A stretch of 64,000 nt of DNA from Neisseria animalis (GTDB lineage: Bacteria; Pseudomonadota; Gammaproteobacteria; Burkholderiales; Neisseriaceae): positions 1,674,001 through 1,738,000 of the forward strand of contig NZ_LR134287.1 in assembly GCF_900636515.1 (NCBI RefSeq), written 5' to 3'. Every line of letters begins with the position of its first letter. Position 1 is the first letter of the stretch. The notes below the pieces were generated by a model that saw only the letters and a list, made by a program, of their open reading frames with translations, did no database searches and was not told the DNA's origin. The position numbers and the translations under genes were made by a program. Shown one piece after another: positions 27,546 through 36,263 of this stretch.

Positions 27546-29126
27546 ATGACTACCGCACCTACCGGCGCATTTGTCAAACGAGTCAACATCATCTTCGCCA
27601 CCCTGCTTGTCGGCATGGTCGGCTATTTTATTTTGTGGGGGCTGGACTACACCCACGGCAATCATACCACTCTCTTCCTGCTGGCCACGCTGTTCGGCGT
27701 ATTCATGGCATTCAATATCGGCGGCAACGATGTGGCCAATTCTTTCGGCACATCAGTCGGTGCCGGTACGCTGACCGTACCGCAAGCCTTGATTATTGCC
27801 GCCATTTTTGAAGTCAGCGGCGCCGTGATTGCCGGCGGCGAGGTTACAGACACCATCAGAAAAGGCATTATCGACCTCGGCGCGATGGAACTCGACCCGA
27901 TGCAGTTTGTCTACATCATGATGTCTGCCCTGCTGGCTTCCGCATTGTGGTTGCTGTTTGCCACCAAAAAAGGCCTGCCTGTTTCCACTACCCATGCCAT
28001 TGTCGGTGGTATTGTCGGCAGCGCCATCTGTTTCGGCATCATCAACGACAGCGGTCAGGACACTTTCGAGCTGATCAAATGGGACAGACTCGGCCAAATT
28101 GCCATTTCATGGGTACTCTCTCCCCTGTTGGGCGGCTTCGTTTCCTATGTATTATTCAGCCAAATCAAAAAATACGTTCTCGATTACAACGCTGCCGCCG
28201 ATTTGCGCCTGAAAACCATCAAGCAAGAAAAGAAAGCCTACAAAGAGCAGCACCGCTTGGCTTTTGAAGCCTTGGACGAACATGAAAAAGTCAAAGCCGC
28301 TACGGCCATGGCACGCGACGCCCAGATTTACGGCGATCCCGATTCCGACCCCGCCGAGCTGGAATCCGAATACTACAAAAAACTGCACGCTTTCGATGTT
28401 GCCAAAAGCAATGTAGACGGTTACCGCGCCCTGCAATCTTGGGTTCCGCTGATTGCCTCCATCGGCAGCATGGTGATTGCCTCCATGTTAATCTTCAAAG
28501 GTCTGAAAAACCTGCACCTCGGCTTGGGCGACATCGGCAGCTATCTGATTATTTTCATGATCGGCGCGATTGTTTGGGCGACTACTTTCGTGTACGCCAA
28601 AACGCTCAAGCGCAAAGACTTGGCGAAATCCACTTTCCTGATGTTCTCATGGATGCAGGTCTTTACCGCGTGCGGCTTTGCCTTCAGCCACGGCGCCAAC
28701 GACATCGCCAACGCCATCGGCCCGTTTGCCGCCATTTTGGACGTACTGCGTAGCGGCGACATTGCCACTCAAAATACCGTTCCCCCGATTGCCATGCTTA
28801 CTTTCGGTATCGCCCTGATTGTCGGCTTGTGGTTCATCGGTAAAGAAGTGATTCAAACCGTCGGCACCAACCTTGCCGCCATGCACCCTTCTTCCGGCTT
28901 TGCCGCAGAGCTGGCCGCTGCCGCCGTGGTCATGGGCGCGTCCCTGCTGGGTCTGCCGGTATCCAGTACCCATATTCTGGTCGGCGCAGTACTCGGCATC
29001 GGCTTGGTCAACCGCAATGCAAACTGGGCAATGATGAAACCCATCGGTTTGGCATGGGTCATTACCCTGCCCTCTGCCGCCCTATTGTCGGTTATCTGCT
29101 TTATCGTATTGCGTAACGTATTCTGA
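27546..29126 (+). CDS. pit: Inorganic phosphate transporter, PiT family
   Basis: 526 residues with about ten membrane segments. Both copies of the PiT signature are present: [22 protein letters not shown] near residue 53 and [20 protein letters not shown] near residue 381. A large hydrophilic loop lies between (residues about 210-300, [13 protein letters not shown]). It imports phosphate as metal-phosphate by proton or sodium symport. The start at 27546 follows AAGGAAACC; an in-frame ATG 30 bases earlier is less likely. A paired-DUS terminator follows. Confidence 0.93.
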   Translation: MTTAPTGAFVKRVNIIFATLLVGMVGYFILWGLDYTHGNHTTLFLLATLFGVFMAFNIGGNDVANSFGTSVGAGTLTVPQALIIAAIFEVSGAVIAGGEVTDTIRKGIIDLGAMELDPMQFVYIMMSALLASALWLLFATKKGLPVSTTHAIVGGIVGSAICFGIINDSGQDTFELIKWDRLGQIAISWVLSPLLGGFVSYVLFSQIKKYVLDYNAAADLRLKTIKQEKKAYKEQHRLAFEALDEHEKVKAATAMARDAQIYGDPDSDPAELESEYYKKLHAFDVAKSNVDGYRALQSWVPLIASIGSMVIASMLIFKGLKNLHLGLGDIGSYLIIFMIGAIVWATTFVYAKTLKRKDLAKSTFLMFSWMQVFTACGFAFSHGANDIANAIGPFAAILDVLRSGDIATQNTVPPIAMLTFGIALIVGLWFIGKEVIQTVGTNLAAMHPSSGFAAELAAAAVVMGASLLGLPVSSTHILVGAVLGIGLVNRNANWAMMKPIGLAWVITLPSAALLSVICFIVLRNVF

Positions 29127-29143
29127 CAAGCAAGCCAACATTA

Positions 29144-29186
29144 AAAGGCCGTCTGCAAAATACCAAATTTGCAGACGGCCTTTTTA
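29144..29186 (+). terminator. Paired-DUS terminator after pit
   Basis: AAAAGGCCGTCTGCAAAAT pairs with AATTTGCAGACGGCCTTTTT. Confidence 0.75.
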
Positions 29187-29357
29187 GTTGAATATCGGAT
29201 TCAAGCAAGAATCATATGCTCGGACAACACCCAACAAACAAGGTCGGGAAAAGCTGGGAAACTGCCAACAATCAAAAATACGGATAGCCAAGCAACTCCG
29301 CATCATTTTGTGTTGCCCGACGGTACAAGGTTGCAGCCCGCAGCCAAAAGAAACGCT

Positions 29358-29652
29358 GAGACCTTGGCAAAAAAACAAGAAACGAACCAAACTGATACTA
29401 GAGGTAAATTTTATAGTCGAATAAAATAAGAATGAGACAAGGCAGCGAAGCCGCAGACAGTACACATAGTACGGCAAGGCAAAGCAACGCTGTATCATTC
29501 TTATTTTAAATGACTATACACCCGCTCGCTTACTTGAGCTTTTTCGCTTGCTTGGGCTTTTTGAAGTTATAACTTTCAAGGTATTTATTAAATTTTCGGG
29601 CGGGTGTAAAACCCGTCCCTACAAGCCCTTGTCATGAATTTTGCAAAGGTCT
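29358..29652. mobile_element. Possible remnant bounded by IS5-type inverted ends
   Basis: GAGACCTTGGCAAAA at the left faces TTTTGCAAAGGTCTC at the right, one mismatch in 15. GAGACCTTTGCAAAA resembles, from memory, the ends of IS1106-like IS5-family elements of Neisseria. No transposase remains; the interior holds the 107-bp element copy D and low-complexity sequence. Confidence 0.4.
29412..29518 (+). repeat. 107-bp Correia-like element, copy D
   Basis: Full-length copy, same orientation as B and C, within the putative IS5-type remnant. Confidence 0.85.
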
Positions 29653-29783
29653 CAAACTGTCGAAACAGCAAGGCCATCTGCCCTGCCGCGATATTGCCTG
29701 CCGCTTGCCGTCCCATTCCTTTTGACTCTCCGACCAATCCGACTCATCGTACCGTAAAACAAACCGGCGGCGTGACGAGACCG

Positions 29784-29823
29784 AAAAAAGCCGTCTGCAC
29801 ATTGAATTTGCAGACGGCTTTTT
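29784..29823. terminator. Free-standing paired-DUS hairpin
   Basis: AAAAAGCCGTCTGCA pairs with TTTGCAGACGGCTTTTT. It is not next to a plus-strand gene; with copy E it lies beyond the minus-strand nosL and may serve as its terminator. The 29127-29948 spacer contains no coding frame I can support. Confidence 0.5.
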
Positions 29824-29840
29824 GAGTTGGTTTGGAAATA

Positions 29841-29947
29841 TATAGTCGAATAAAATAAGAATGAGACAAGGTAGCGAAGCCGCAGACAGTACAGATAGTA
29901 CGACAAGGCAAAGCAACGCTGTATCATTCTTATTTTAAATGACTATA
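29841..29947 (+). repeat. 107-bp Correia-like element, copy E
   Basis: Full-length copy with a few substitutions. It ends one base from the nosL stop codon. Confidence 0.85.
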
Positions 29948-29948
29948 T

Positions 29949-30449
29949 TTATTTGAAAATATATTCTTCGGGCATTTCATCAAAGCTGACGACTTTACCG
30001 CCCTGCATTTGTGCAAATTGTTCTGCCTGCCCTTTATCGGCAAACGGCAGCGCATCTTCCGCGCCCATACCGCCGATAAAGTCGGTGTCAATCACATAAT
30101 AGGCTTTTTTCGCATCTATCCATGCATTGTCGGCATTGGGCTTGCTCCAATCGGTTACTTTGCCCATATCGGTTACATAGATGATATGGATACCTTTCGG
30201 CTCTTCCGGCAGCTTAGTATAGCCGAACATCTGCTTGATGGTGGAAAACCAAACCGGTTTGTCGGGCTTGCCGTTCAGGAAGATTTGCGCTTTCGGGCCG
30301 TTATGCTCGGAAAGGTTCATGGTGCAGTAGTGGCCGACCGAATGATCGGTAATGGCTTGCGGTGCAGGCGGCGGCGCGGTGTTTTCTTTTGTTCCGCAAG
30401 CGGCCAGCAATACGGCTGCGGATAAGGCGGTGAGTACGGTTTTCATCAT
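29949..30449 (-). CDS. nosL: NosL copper chaperone lipoprotein
   Basis: 166 residues. The lipoprotein signal ends VLLAACGTK. The copper-site region is GHYCTMNLSEHNGPKAQIFLNG, with the cysteine and methionine of the NosL CxM motif. Then come WFSTIKQMFGY and IDAKKAYYVIDTDFIGGMG. NosL delivers Cu(I) to apo-NosZ in the periplasm. The start overlaps the nosY stop as ATGATGA, so the genes are translationally coupled. It is the last gene of the nos group. Confidence 0.94.
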   Translation of the reverse strand: MMKTVLTALSAAVLLAACGTKENTAPPPAPQAITDHSVGHYCTMNLSEHNGPKAQIFLNGKPDKPVWFSTIKQMFGYTKLPEEPKGIHIIYVTDMGKVTDWSKPNADNAWIDAKKAYYVIDTDFIGGMGAEDALPFADKGQAEQFAQMQGGKVVSFDEMPEEYIFK

Positions 30450-31276
30450 ATTTGTCGCTTTCCAAAAATCCATGCTGCCAAAGCAAGGGGAACGGCTACC
30501 CACAATACTTGGGCGGCAAGCAGTACGGGCAGGCTCAGGCTGAGTTGCTCGCTCAAGCCAGCCATTCCCGCATACATCGCGGTATTTTCATAGCCGGTCA
30601 AGTTTAATAAACGGTAAATATCGGTGGGGTTAAACAATAAAACCGCTTCGACTACGGGGGCGGTAATGGTTTGCTGCGTATCGGCAACCAGCACGCCGAG
30701 TAAAGCCATATCGAAAATCACCACGAAAAACAGCCACACGCCGATGGCAATCCCCGCCGCCGTACCGCGCTCTTTCACTTTGGCACTGATCAGATAGCCC
30801 ATCGCCAGAAACGCCGCACCGAGAATGATGCTGGCCGCTATCAGCGATAAAAACGGCTGCCAAGCCTCCACGTCGATGCCGCCGTGCGCCAATTGCAATG
30901 CGATACCGGCAAGGCCGTATCCTGCAGTTGTCGCCAAAGTCAGGATAATCAAGTGTCCGATAAACTTTCCTGCCAAAATCTGGTTGCGCGAGATGGGATA
31001 ACTGAGCAGCAATGCCATCGTGCCGCGTTCGATTTCGCCAATCAGCGCATCATAGGCCAACAGCATGGCAATCAGCGGAATCAGGAAAATCGACAGGCTG
31101 GAGAGGCTGACCACGGTAACGGTCAGCGGATCGACTTTCACCGATCCGGTCGGCGAACTGCCCAAAAATCCGAGTGATAAGGCCAATGCCGCCAACAGCA
31201 AGGCGGCGGCCAACACCCAGCGGTTGCGCAGACTGTCGCGTACTTCTTTGCCGGTAATAATCCAAATCGGGCTCAT
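30446..31276 (-). CDS. nosY: NosY ABC-transporter permease
   Basis: 276 residues with six membrane segments, ABC-2 type. It opens IWIITGKEVRDSLRNRW and contains IEIERGTMALLLSYPISRNQILAGKF, the typical NosY signature region. With NosF and NosD it forms the complex that supplies sulfur or helps build the CuZ cluster of nitrous oxide reductase. The start overlaps the nosF stop by four bases. Confidence 0.94.
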   Translation of the reverse strand: MSPIWIITGKEVRDSLRNRWVLAAALLLAALALSLGFLGSSPTGSVKVDPLTVTVVSLSSLSIFLIPLIAMLLAYDALIGEIERGTMALLLSYPISRNQILAGKFIGHLIILTLATTAGYGLAGIALQLAHGGIDVEAWQPFLSLIAASIILGAAFLAMGYLISAKVKERGTAAGIAIGVWLFFVVIFDMALLGVLVADTQQTITAPVVEAVLLFNPTDIYRLLNLTGYENTAMYAGMAGLSEQLSLSLPVLLAAQVLWVAVPLALAAWIFGKRQI

Positions 31277-32163
31277 ACATCCTCCCTTTTTAAGAATTGT
31301 GCGTACATTTCGTCTAAAGTCGGCGTGTGGATGTCGAGAAAATCAAGCTGCGACAAATCGCCCAGTTCGGCCAAGAGCGCCATGCGTTCTTCCGCTTTGC
31401 ATTCCGCCCGGTAAGTGAGGCCGTCTGCACTTTGCCAGCGCGCCGACAGGGGTTTGGCCTGCTTCAGGCGCACGGTCACTTTCAGCGGCAGGCCGCTTTG
31501 TACATGCAGTTCGTCCATACTGCCGTCGGCTACTTTGACACCGTTTTTCATCACGACAATGCGGTCGGCGTGGCCGTCCAGCTCCGCCAGCGCATGGGTA
31601 CTCAACAATACGGTCGCGCCCTTGCCGTTGAGTTCGCGCACCACTTCGTAAAACATCTGCCGCGAGGCCGGATCGAGGCCGGTAGTCGGCTCGTCAAACA
31701 GCAAAACTTTCGGTTCGCCCAATAAAGCCTGCGCCAAGGCCAAACGCTGGCGCATCCCTTTCGAGTAAGTCCCCACGCGGCGTTTGGCGGCCTGTGAAAT
31801 GCCGACGCGCTCGAGCAGTTCTTGGTTTTTGTCCAACGGCTGTTTTTTCAGTTTGGCATAAAACGCCATGGTTTCCAAACCGGTCAGCGAAGGATGCAGC
31901 GCGACGGTTTCGGGCAGATAGCCGATTTGCGCGCGCAATGCCGCACCCGCTTTGCTGCCGGTGCGACCGCCCAGCAGCATGACTTCGCCTTCGGACGGTG
32001 TAATCAGCCCGAGTATCAGCTTCATCATAGTGGATTTGCCGGCACCGTTGTGTCCGGCCAAGCCCACGCTCTCTCCGGCCTTCAGCACCAAATCAACTTG
32101 GTTGACGGCTTTCTGTTCGCCGAAACGCTTGGTCACGTTTCTTAATTCGACAGGATTGGTCAT
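31273..32163 (-). CDS. nosF: NosF ABC-transporter ATPase
   Basis: 296 residues. Walker A GHNGAGKSTMMKL near residue 35, signature YSKGMRQRLALAQALL (in place of LSGGQ), Walker B VLLFDEPTTGLDP and H-loop STHALAELD. It energises the NosDFY complex. AGGAATCCG precedes the ATG. A spacer of 245 bases with uptake sequences separates it from nosD. Confidence 0.95.
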   Translation of the reverse strand: MTNPVELRNVTKRFGEQKAVNQVDLVLKAGESVGLAGHNGAGKSTMMKLILGLITPSEGEVMLLGGRTGSKAGAALRAQIGYLPETVALHPSLTGLETMAFYAKLKKQPLDKNQELLERVGISQAAKRRVGTYSKGMRQRLALAQALLGEPKVLLFDEPTTGLDPASRQMFYEVVRELNGKGATVLLSTHALAELDGHADRIVVMKNGVKVADGSMDELHVQSGLPLKVTVRLKQAKPLSARWQSADGLTYRAECKAEERMALLAELGDLSQLDFLDIHTPTLDEMYAQFLKREDV

Positions 32164-32408
32164 CGGATTCCTTTGCTTGTTTTTGGGTTTACAGACGGCA
32201 TTTTGTATGCCTGAAGGCCGTCTGAAATATTTTTTACCGTGCAGCAGGCTGCACGCTGCGGCTGAAAGGAGTTTGGCGGCATTTATGCTGTGTGCCGCAC
32301 GCTATGTATTATTTGCAGACGGCATAAATTGGCTGAGGCCGTCTGCAAAATACCCAAACGGATAAAACACTTCTTTCACCCGCGGCGAAAAGGCTGCCTT
32401 ATGCCCTA

Positions 32409-33776
32409 TTATTGACTTGGGCCGCCCTGCACGGTTGCCTCGCCCGCCCATTGCGATTTTTCTTTTTCCGCAATTTTCTGCAAATCGTCTTTAATCTGCA
32501 AATAGCGCGGCATTACGCTGTTTTGGTGGGGTTTCATCAGCGGCTTGCTGTCGGTAACGCCGCCGGGCATGATGGCGGGAAACTGCGCCTGCGCCCATTT
32601 AACAATGCTGACGGCGGGGCTGTTCATCAGCAGCCGTGCAACAGGAGCGCGCCAGATGATTTGGTCGATAATGCCGTTGGGACGGTAAGCACTGTCGCCG
32701 ATGCCGTCGCCGTCCAAGTCAAACGCGCTGTTGTCGCTCCAATAGTTGCCGCGCCCGTCTTCCGCCCAATCAAGAAAGCGGGTGCTGACGTATTTGACTT
32801 GGTTTTCGTTTTGGACAAACGAATTTTCACTCAAGTTCGTACCTTCGATGGCGGCGGTAAAATGAATGCCGATGGCGCAGTTTTCAAAATAATTGCCGCT
32901 GATGTCGTTGAAATTGGCGTTATACACAAAAACGCATTTGTCGGCACGGTAAATGATGTTGTCGGCAATTTGGGAATGGTTGACGTAATTAAGCATGATG
33001 CCTTGGTCGCGGCTGTTGACGGCGATATTGCCGAATACTTTGATGCGGTCCGAAAACATCATGGCATAGCCGATATTGTTGCCGATGGAAATATTGCCGC
33101 TCACTTCGCTGTCGTTGGTGTACATATAATGCACGGCAAAGCGCACATCGGTGAAACGGTTGTTTTTATAGGTATTATGGGTACTGGTATTGGAGAAAAT
33201 CCCGTCGCGCCCTTTGGAAATATCGTTGCCGACCACCTGCGCGCCCGGTGCGTTCCATACGGTTACGCCGTTGCCGCGCTCGTTGGTACGCAATTCGGCA
33301 TTGCCGACAATTTTGTTTTCGCGCACCATGGCATCTTTGGAGCCGTGCAAATAAACGCCGACCGAGTTATCGAGAATATTGTTGTGCTCCACCAATGCGC
33401 GTTCGGCACTTTCTTCGAGATAAATACCGGCATCCATGTCGGGCAGACTCAGCCCGGAGCGGGTTACGGTAAGATTACGGATAACGACATCGGGGGCGTG
33501 TACGGCAATCGTCCGGCCTTTGCGGTCGCCTTGGATTTCCGCGCTGCGGTCGGCCGGCCCTTCGAGAACCAGCGGTTTGCCGATATGGATTTTGGTCTGA
33601 TAAACACCCGGCGCGAATTTGAGCGTATCGCCTGCTTGGGCGCGGGCGATGGTGGCATTGACATCATCTTGCGGAGATACGTTGATAACAGCCGCCGATG
33701 CCGTCTGCAAAATAAAGGCGGCAGCCGAAATCAGAACGGCACGCTGCAATGAGTGTATACGGAAAAATGCAGGCAT
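32409..33776 (-). CDS. nosD: NosD periplasmic copper-processing protein
   Basis: 455 residues with a Sec signal peptide (ISAAAFILQTASA, cleavage near residue 28). The rest is a right-handed beta helix built from repeats such as IYLEESAERALVEHNNILDNSVGVYL and GIFSNTSTHNTYKNNRF. This is the CASH/NosD family, required with NosF and NosY for CuZ assembly in NosZ. GAGAGAGA precedes the start. The AT-rich region upstream (33896-33980) may hold a separate promoter. Confidence 0.95.
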   Translation of the reverse strand: MPAFFRIHSLQRAVLISAAAFILQTASAAVINVSPQDDVNATIARAQAGDTLKFAPGVYQTKIHIGKPLVLEGPADRSAEIQGDRKGRTIAVHAPDVVIRNLTVTRSGLSLPDMDAGIYLEESAERALVEHNNILDNSVGVYLHGSKDAMVRENKIVGNAELRTNERGNGVTVWNAPGAQVVGNDISKGRDGIFSNTSTHNTYKNNRFTDVRFAVHYMYTNDSEVSGNISIGNNIGYAMMFSDRIKVFGNIAVNSRDQGIMLNYVNHSQIADNIIYRADKCVFVYNANFNDISGNYFENCAIGIHFTAAIEGTNLSENSFVQNENQVKYVSTRFLDWAEDGRGNYWSDNSAFDLDGDGIGDSAYRPNGIIDQIIWRAPVARLLMNSPAVSIVKWAQAQFPAIMPGGVTDSKPLMKPHQNSVMPRYLQIKDDLQKIAEKEKSQWAGEATVQGGPSQ

Positions 33777-33988
33777 ATTCTCTCTCGATGTTTTGACGGC
33801 TTGGTGCGAATCGTTTGGCCGCTTGATTGATGGCGACGGCTACCGGCCGCTGAGACACAACCATAGTGCTCACGGCTTATTTGTTTGGTTTTAACCGTCC
33901 GTATTTTATAACAAAGCCGTCTGTAATTCTAATTGTTTAGATAAATATAACTATTTAATATACTCTAAACTTTTTCAAACTGCTTTGT

Positions 33989-34095
33989 TATAGTCATTTA
34001 AAATAAGAATGATACAGCGTTGCTTTGCCTTGCCGTACTATGTGTACTGTCCGCGGCTTCGCTGCCTTGTCTCATTCTTATTTTATTCGACTATA
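33989..34095 (-). repeat. 107-bp Correia-like element, copy F
   Basis: Full-length copy between nosD and nosZ, with one change in the core (GTCCGCGG for GTCTGCGG). It lies at once beyond the nosZ terminator. The remainder of the 33777-34167 spacer is AT-rich without a gene. Confidence 0.85.
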
Positions 34096-34097
34096 TA

Positions 34098-34132
34098 AAG
34101 GCCGTCTGAAAATTACTTTTTTCAGACGGCCT
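34098..34132 (-). terminator. Paired-DUS terminator of nosZ
   Basis: AGGCCGTCTGAAAA pairs with TTTTCAGACGGCCT and is followed by T residues on the minus strand. It would separate nosRZ from nosDFYL. Confidence 0.7.
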
Positions 34133-34167
34133 GTCCGGTATTAATAAATCAATTAACTGTCAATACC

Positions 34168-36138
34168 TTATGCTTTAGGTTTAACAATCATCTGACCGGA
34201 CATTTCCATGTGCAGCGCGTGGCAGAACCATTGGCAGTAGAACCAGTGTACGCCCGGCAGGGTTGCTTTGAAGGTAATGGAAGAAGTTTGTTGCGGGCCG
34301 ATTTCCATTGCCAAGCCGTAGCCTTCCAAAGTCCAGCCGTGGGTCAGGTCTTCGATGGTCTCAACGTTGGTTACGTATACGGTAACTTCGTCGCCTTCGT
34401 TCACTTCAAAGTTCGGTACGCTGAATGACGGCGCAACAGCAGTCATGTACACGCGCACTTTGTTGCCTTCGCGAATCACGTTGGAGGCTTTGGTCAAGTC
34501 CACACCGTCTTTTTTCGCTTGCTCTTCCGCATCTTTCCACCACCATGCGTCGCGTTGGCGATCCCATGTTTTGGCAGGGTTCACTTTGGAAGCGGCCACC
34601 AGACACATATCGTGCGGTTCGGCAAAAGTCGGATTGTCGTGTACCAGCTTCATTTCGTCGCCGGAAATGTCGATTAATTGGTCGCATTCCGGTTTCAGTG
34701 GGCCGGCATTCAAGAAGCGGTCTTTGGAAAACTTGTTCAAAGACACCAGCCATTGACCGTCTGCTTCTTTGGTTTCGCCCATGGTCGAGTGGTTGTGGCC
34801 CGGTTGGTAGTTGACATCGAGTTTTTGCAAGATGTATTCCACTTTGGCATCTTTGTTTTGGTAAGCCTCAATCGCTTTTTCGATGTTCCATTTACACATT
34901 TGGCTGTCGATAAACAGCGTGGTGTAAGCGTTGCCGCGGCCGTCGAATGCGGTATGCAACGGGCCCAAGCCCAATTCCGGTTCGGCCACGACGACATCGC
35001 GCGGTTGGATTTTGTCTGCAAACAAATCGTCCAGCTTGTTCACATCCAATACGGTAACGGTCGGAGACAGTTTGCCGTTGAGCATGATGTATTTGCCGTC
35101 CGGAGACGCGTTACAGCCGTGTGGAGAGTTCGGCACAGGGATATAGCGGGTAAACGGAGAATTGGCTTCGGCGCGGCCGTCCACCATTTTCACGCCGTTA
35201 ACTTCTTTGTATTGGCCGTTTTTAATGGCTTCTTCGATGGCGGCCAGATTGAATACGACACACCAGTCCTGCTCGTTGGCAGATGCGCCTTGTACGGTCA
35301 GCGCGCGCTCGGAGTTGTAGCAGGTTGAGAACGAGTATTTGCCTTGGTAGTCGGCATCGCCGTTGTCCAAGTTGCCGTCAACCAATACCTGCCATGCGAT
35401 TTCCATGGTTTCGCCGTCGATGGCGGTGTAAACGGCGTTCCAAGTTTTTGGGTCGTCCCAAGTACCAAAACCGTCAACCGGAATGATGTGTTCGCCGTTG
35501 GCGAAGATGTAGCCGGTTTTCGGATAGCGTTGCGGACGCAGGCCGTGTACACCTGATACGTTTGGCAACTCGACGATTTTGTCGGTTTTCATCACGTTCA
35601 AATCGATACGGCAAACGCGGTTGTTCGCTTTATCGTTGGCGTAGGCATAGCGGCCGTCGTAAGTGCCGTCTGTAAACGACAAGTGCGGGTGGTGCAAGTC
35701 GCCGTTGGGCAGGCAGCGCAGATTGTTGTCTTTCAGGAATTTGTTGGTGGCAGGCGTATTGTGTTCGTTCAAAATACGCAGGCTCTCGTTGGTACGTCCC
35801 CAGCCGGTTGCGCTGTCCATGTTGAACACCGGAATACGCATCAGCTCACGCATGGAAGGCACGCCCACCAAGCGGATTTCGCCTGATTGACCGCCGGACA
35901 GGAAGCCGTAGTATTGGTCGAGTTCGCCCGGGCCGATGTGCGAAGTCATCGCACCTGAAGAAGATTCGGCTTTGGCAGCAGGTGCCGCACCGGAAGCAGC
36001 GGCTTTATCGCCTTCTGCTTTAGAACAACCTGCCAAGCCCAACAAGCCCGCACCGGCAATGCCCGCGCCTGAAGCAGCGGCAGTACCTAAGAACGAACGG
36101 CGGCTCAAACCGGTTTGGTCTAATTTTTCGTCTGACAT
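34168..36138 (-). CDS. nosZ: Nitrous oxide reductase NosZ
   Basis: 656 residues, reduces N2O to N2 in the periplasm. A Tat signal is clear ([14 protein letters not shown]), placing it in the Tat-exported clade I type. The hydrophobic part ends [10 protein letters not shown], which looks like a lipobox, followed by an alanine/serine/lysine linker. The seven-bladed CuZ propeller follows, with histidines in [31 protein letters not shown] and EPHDMC. The C-terminal CuA domain has [12 protein letters not shown]. Nothing is truncated. Expression probably depends on the FNR promoter before nosR. Confidence 0.97.
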   Translation of the reverse strand: MSDEKLDQTGLSRRSFLGTAAASGAGIAGAGLLGLAGCSKAEGDKAAASGAAPAAKAESSSGAMTSHIGPGELDQYYGFLSGGQSGEIRLVGVPSMRELMRIPVFNMDSATGWGRTNESLRILNEHNTPATNKFLKDNNLRCLPNGDLHHPHLSFTDGTYDGRYAYANDKANNRVCRIDLNVMKTDKIVELPNVSGVHGLRPQRYPKTGYIFANGEHIIPVDGFGTWDDPKTWNAVYTAIDGETMEIAWQVLVDGNLDNGDADYQGKYSFSTCYNSERALTVQGASANEQDWCVVFNLAAIEEAIKNGQYKEVNGVKMVDGRAEANSPFTRYIPVPNSPHGCNASPDGKYIMLNGKLSPTVTVLDVNKLDDLFADKIQPRDVVVAEPELGLGPLHTAFDGRGNAYTTLFIDSQMCKWNIEKAIEAYQNKDAKVEYILQKLDVNYQPGHNHSTMGETKEADGQWLVSLNKFSKDRFLNAGPLKPECDQLIDISGDEMKLVHDNPTFAEPHDMCLVAASKVNPAKTWDRQRDAWWWKDAEEQAKKDGVDLTKASNVIREGNKVRVYMTAVAPSFSVPNFEVNEGDEVTVYVTNVETIEDLTHGWTLEGYGLAMEIGPQQTSSITFKATLPGVHWFYCQWFCHALHMEMSGQMIVKPKA

Positions 36139-36263
36139 AACAACTCTCCTTGGTTAAGTTTCGGTATTGCCGTCTGCAAATCGGAGAACCCGCTGCTTAC
36201 AGATACGGGGGGGTCTGCATTTTGCAGACGGCCTACCGCATGATTAAGGGTTTTACTGCTGAT

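Noticed and set aside
29184..29498. A 104-codon minus-strand frame with a hydrophobic head (also seen at 29652 and 54555)
   Set aside because: The common start comes from the 107-bp element itself (CLRLRCLVSFLFYST), so these frames are by-products of the repeat.
32412..33752. A 446-codon open frame on the plus strand
   Set aside because: Antisense shadow of nosD, which has clear family motifs.
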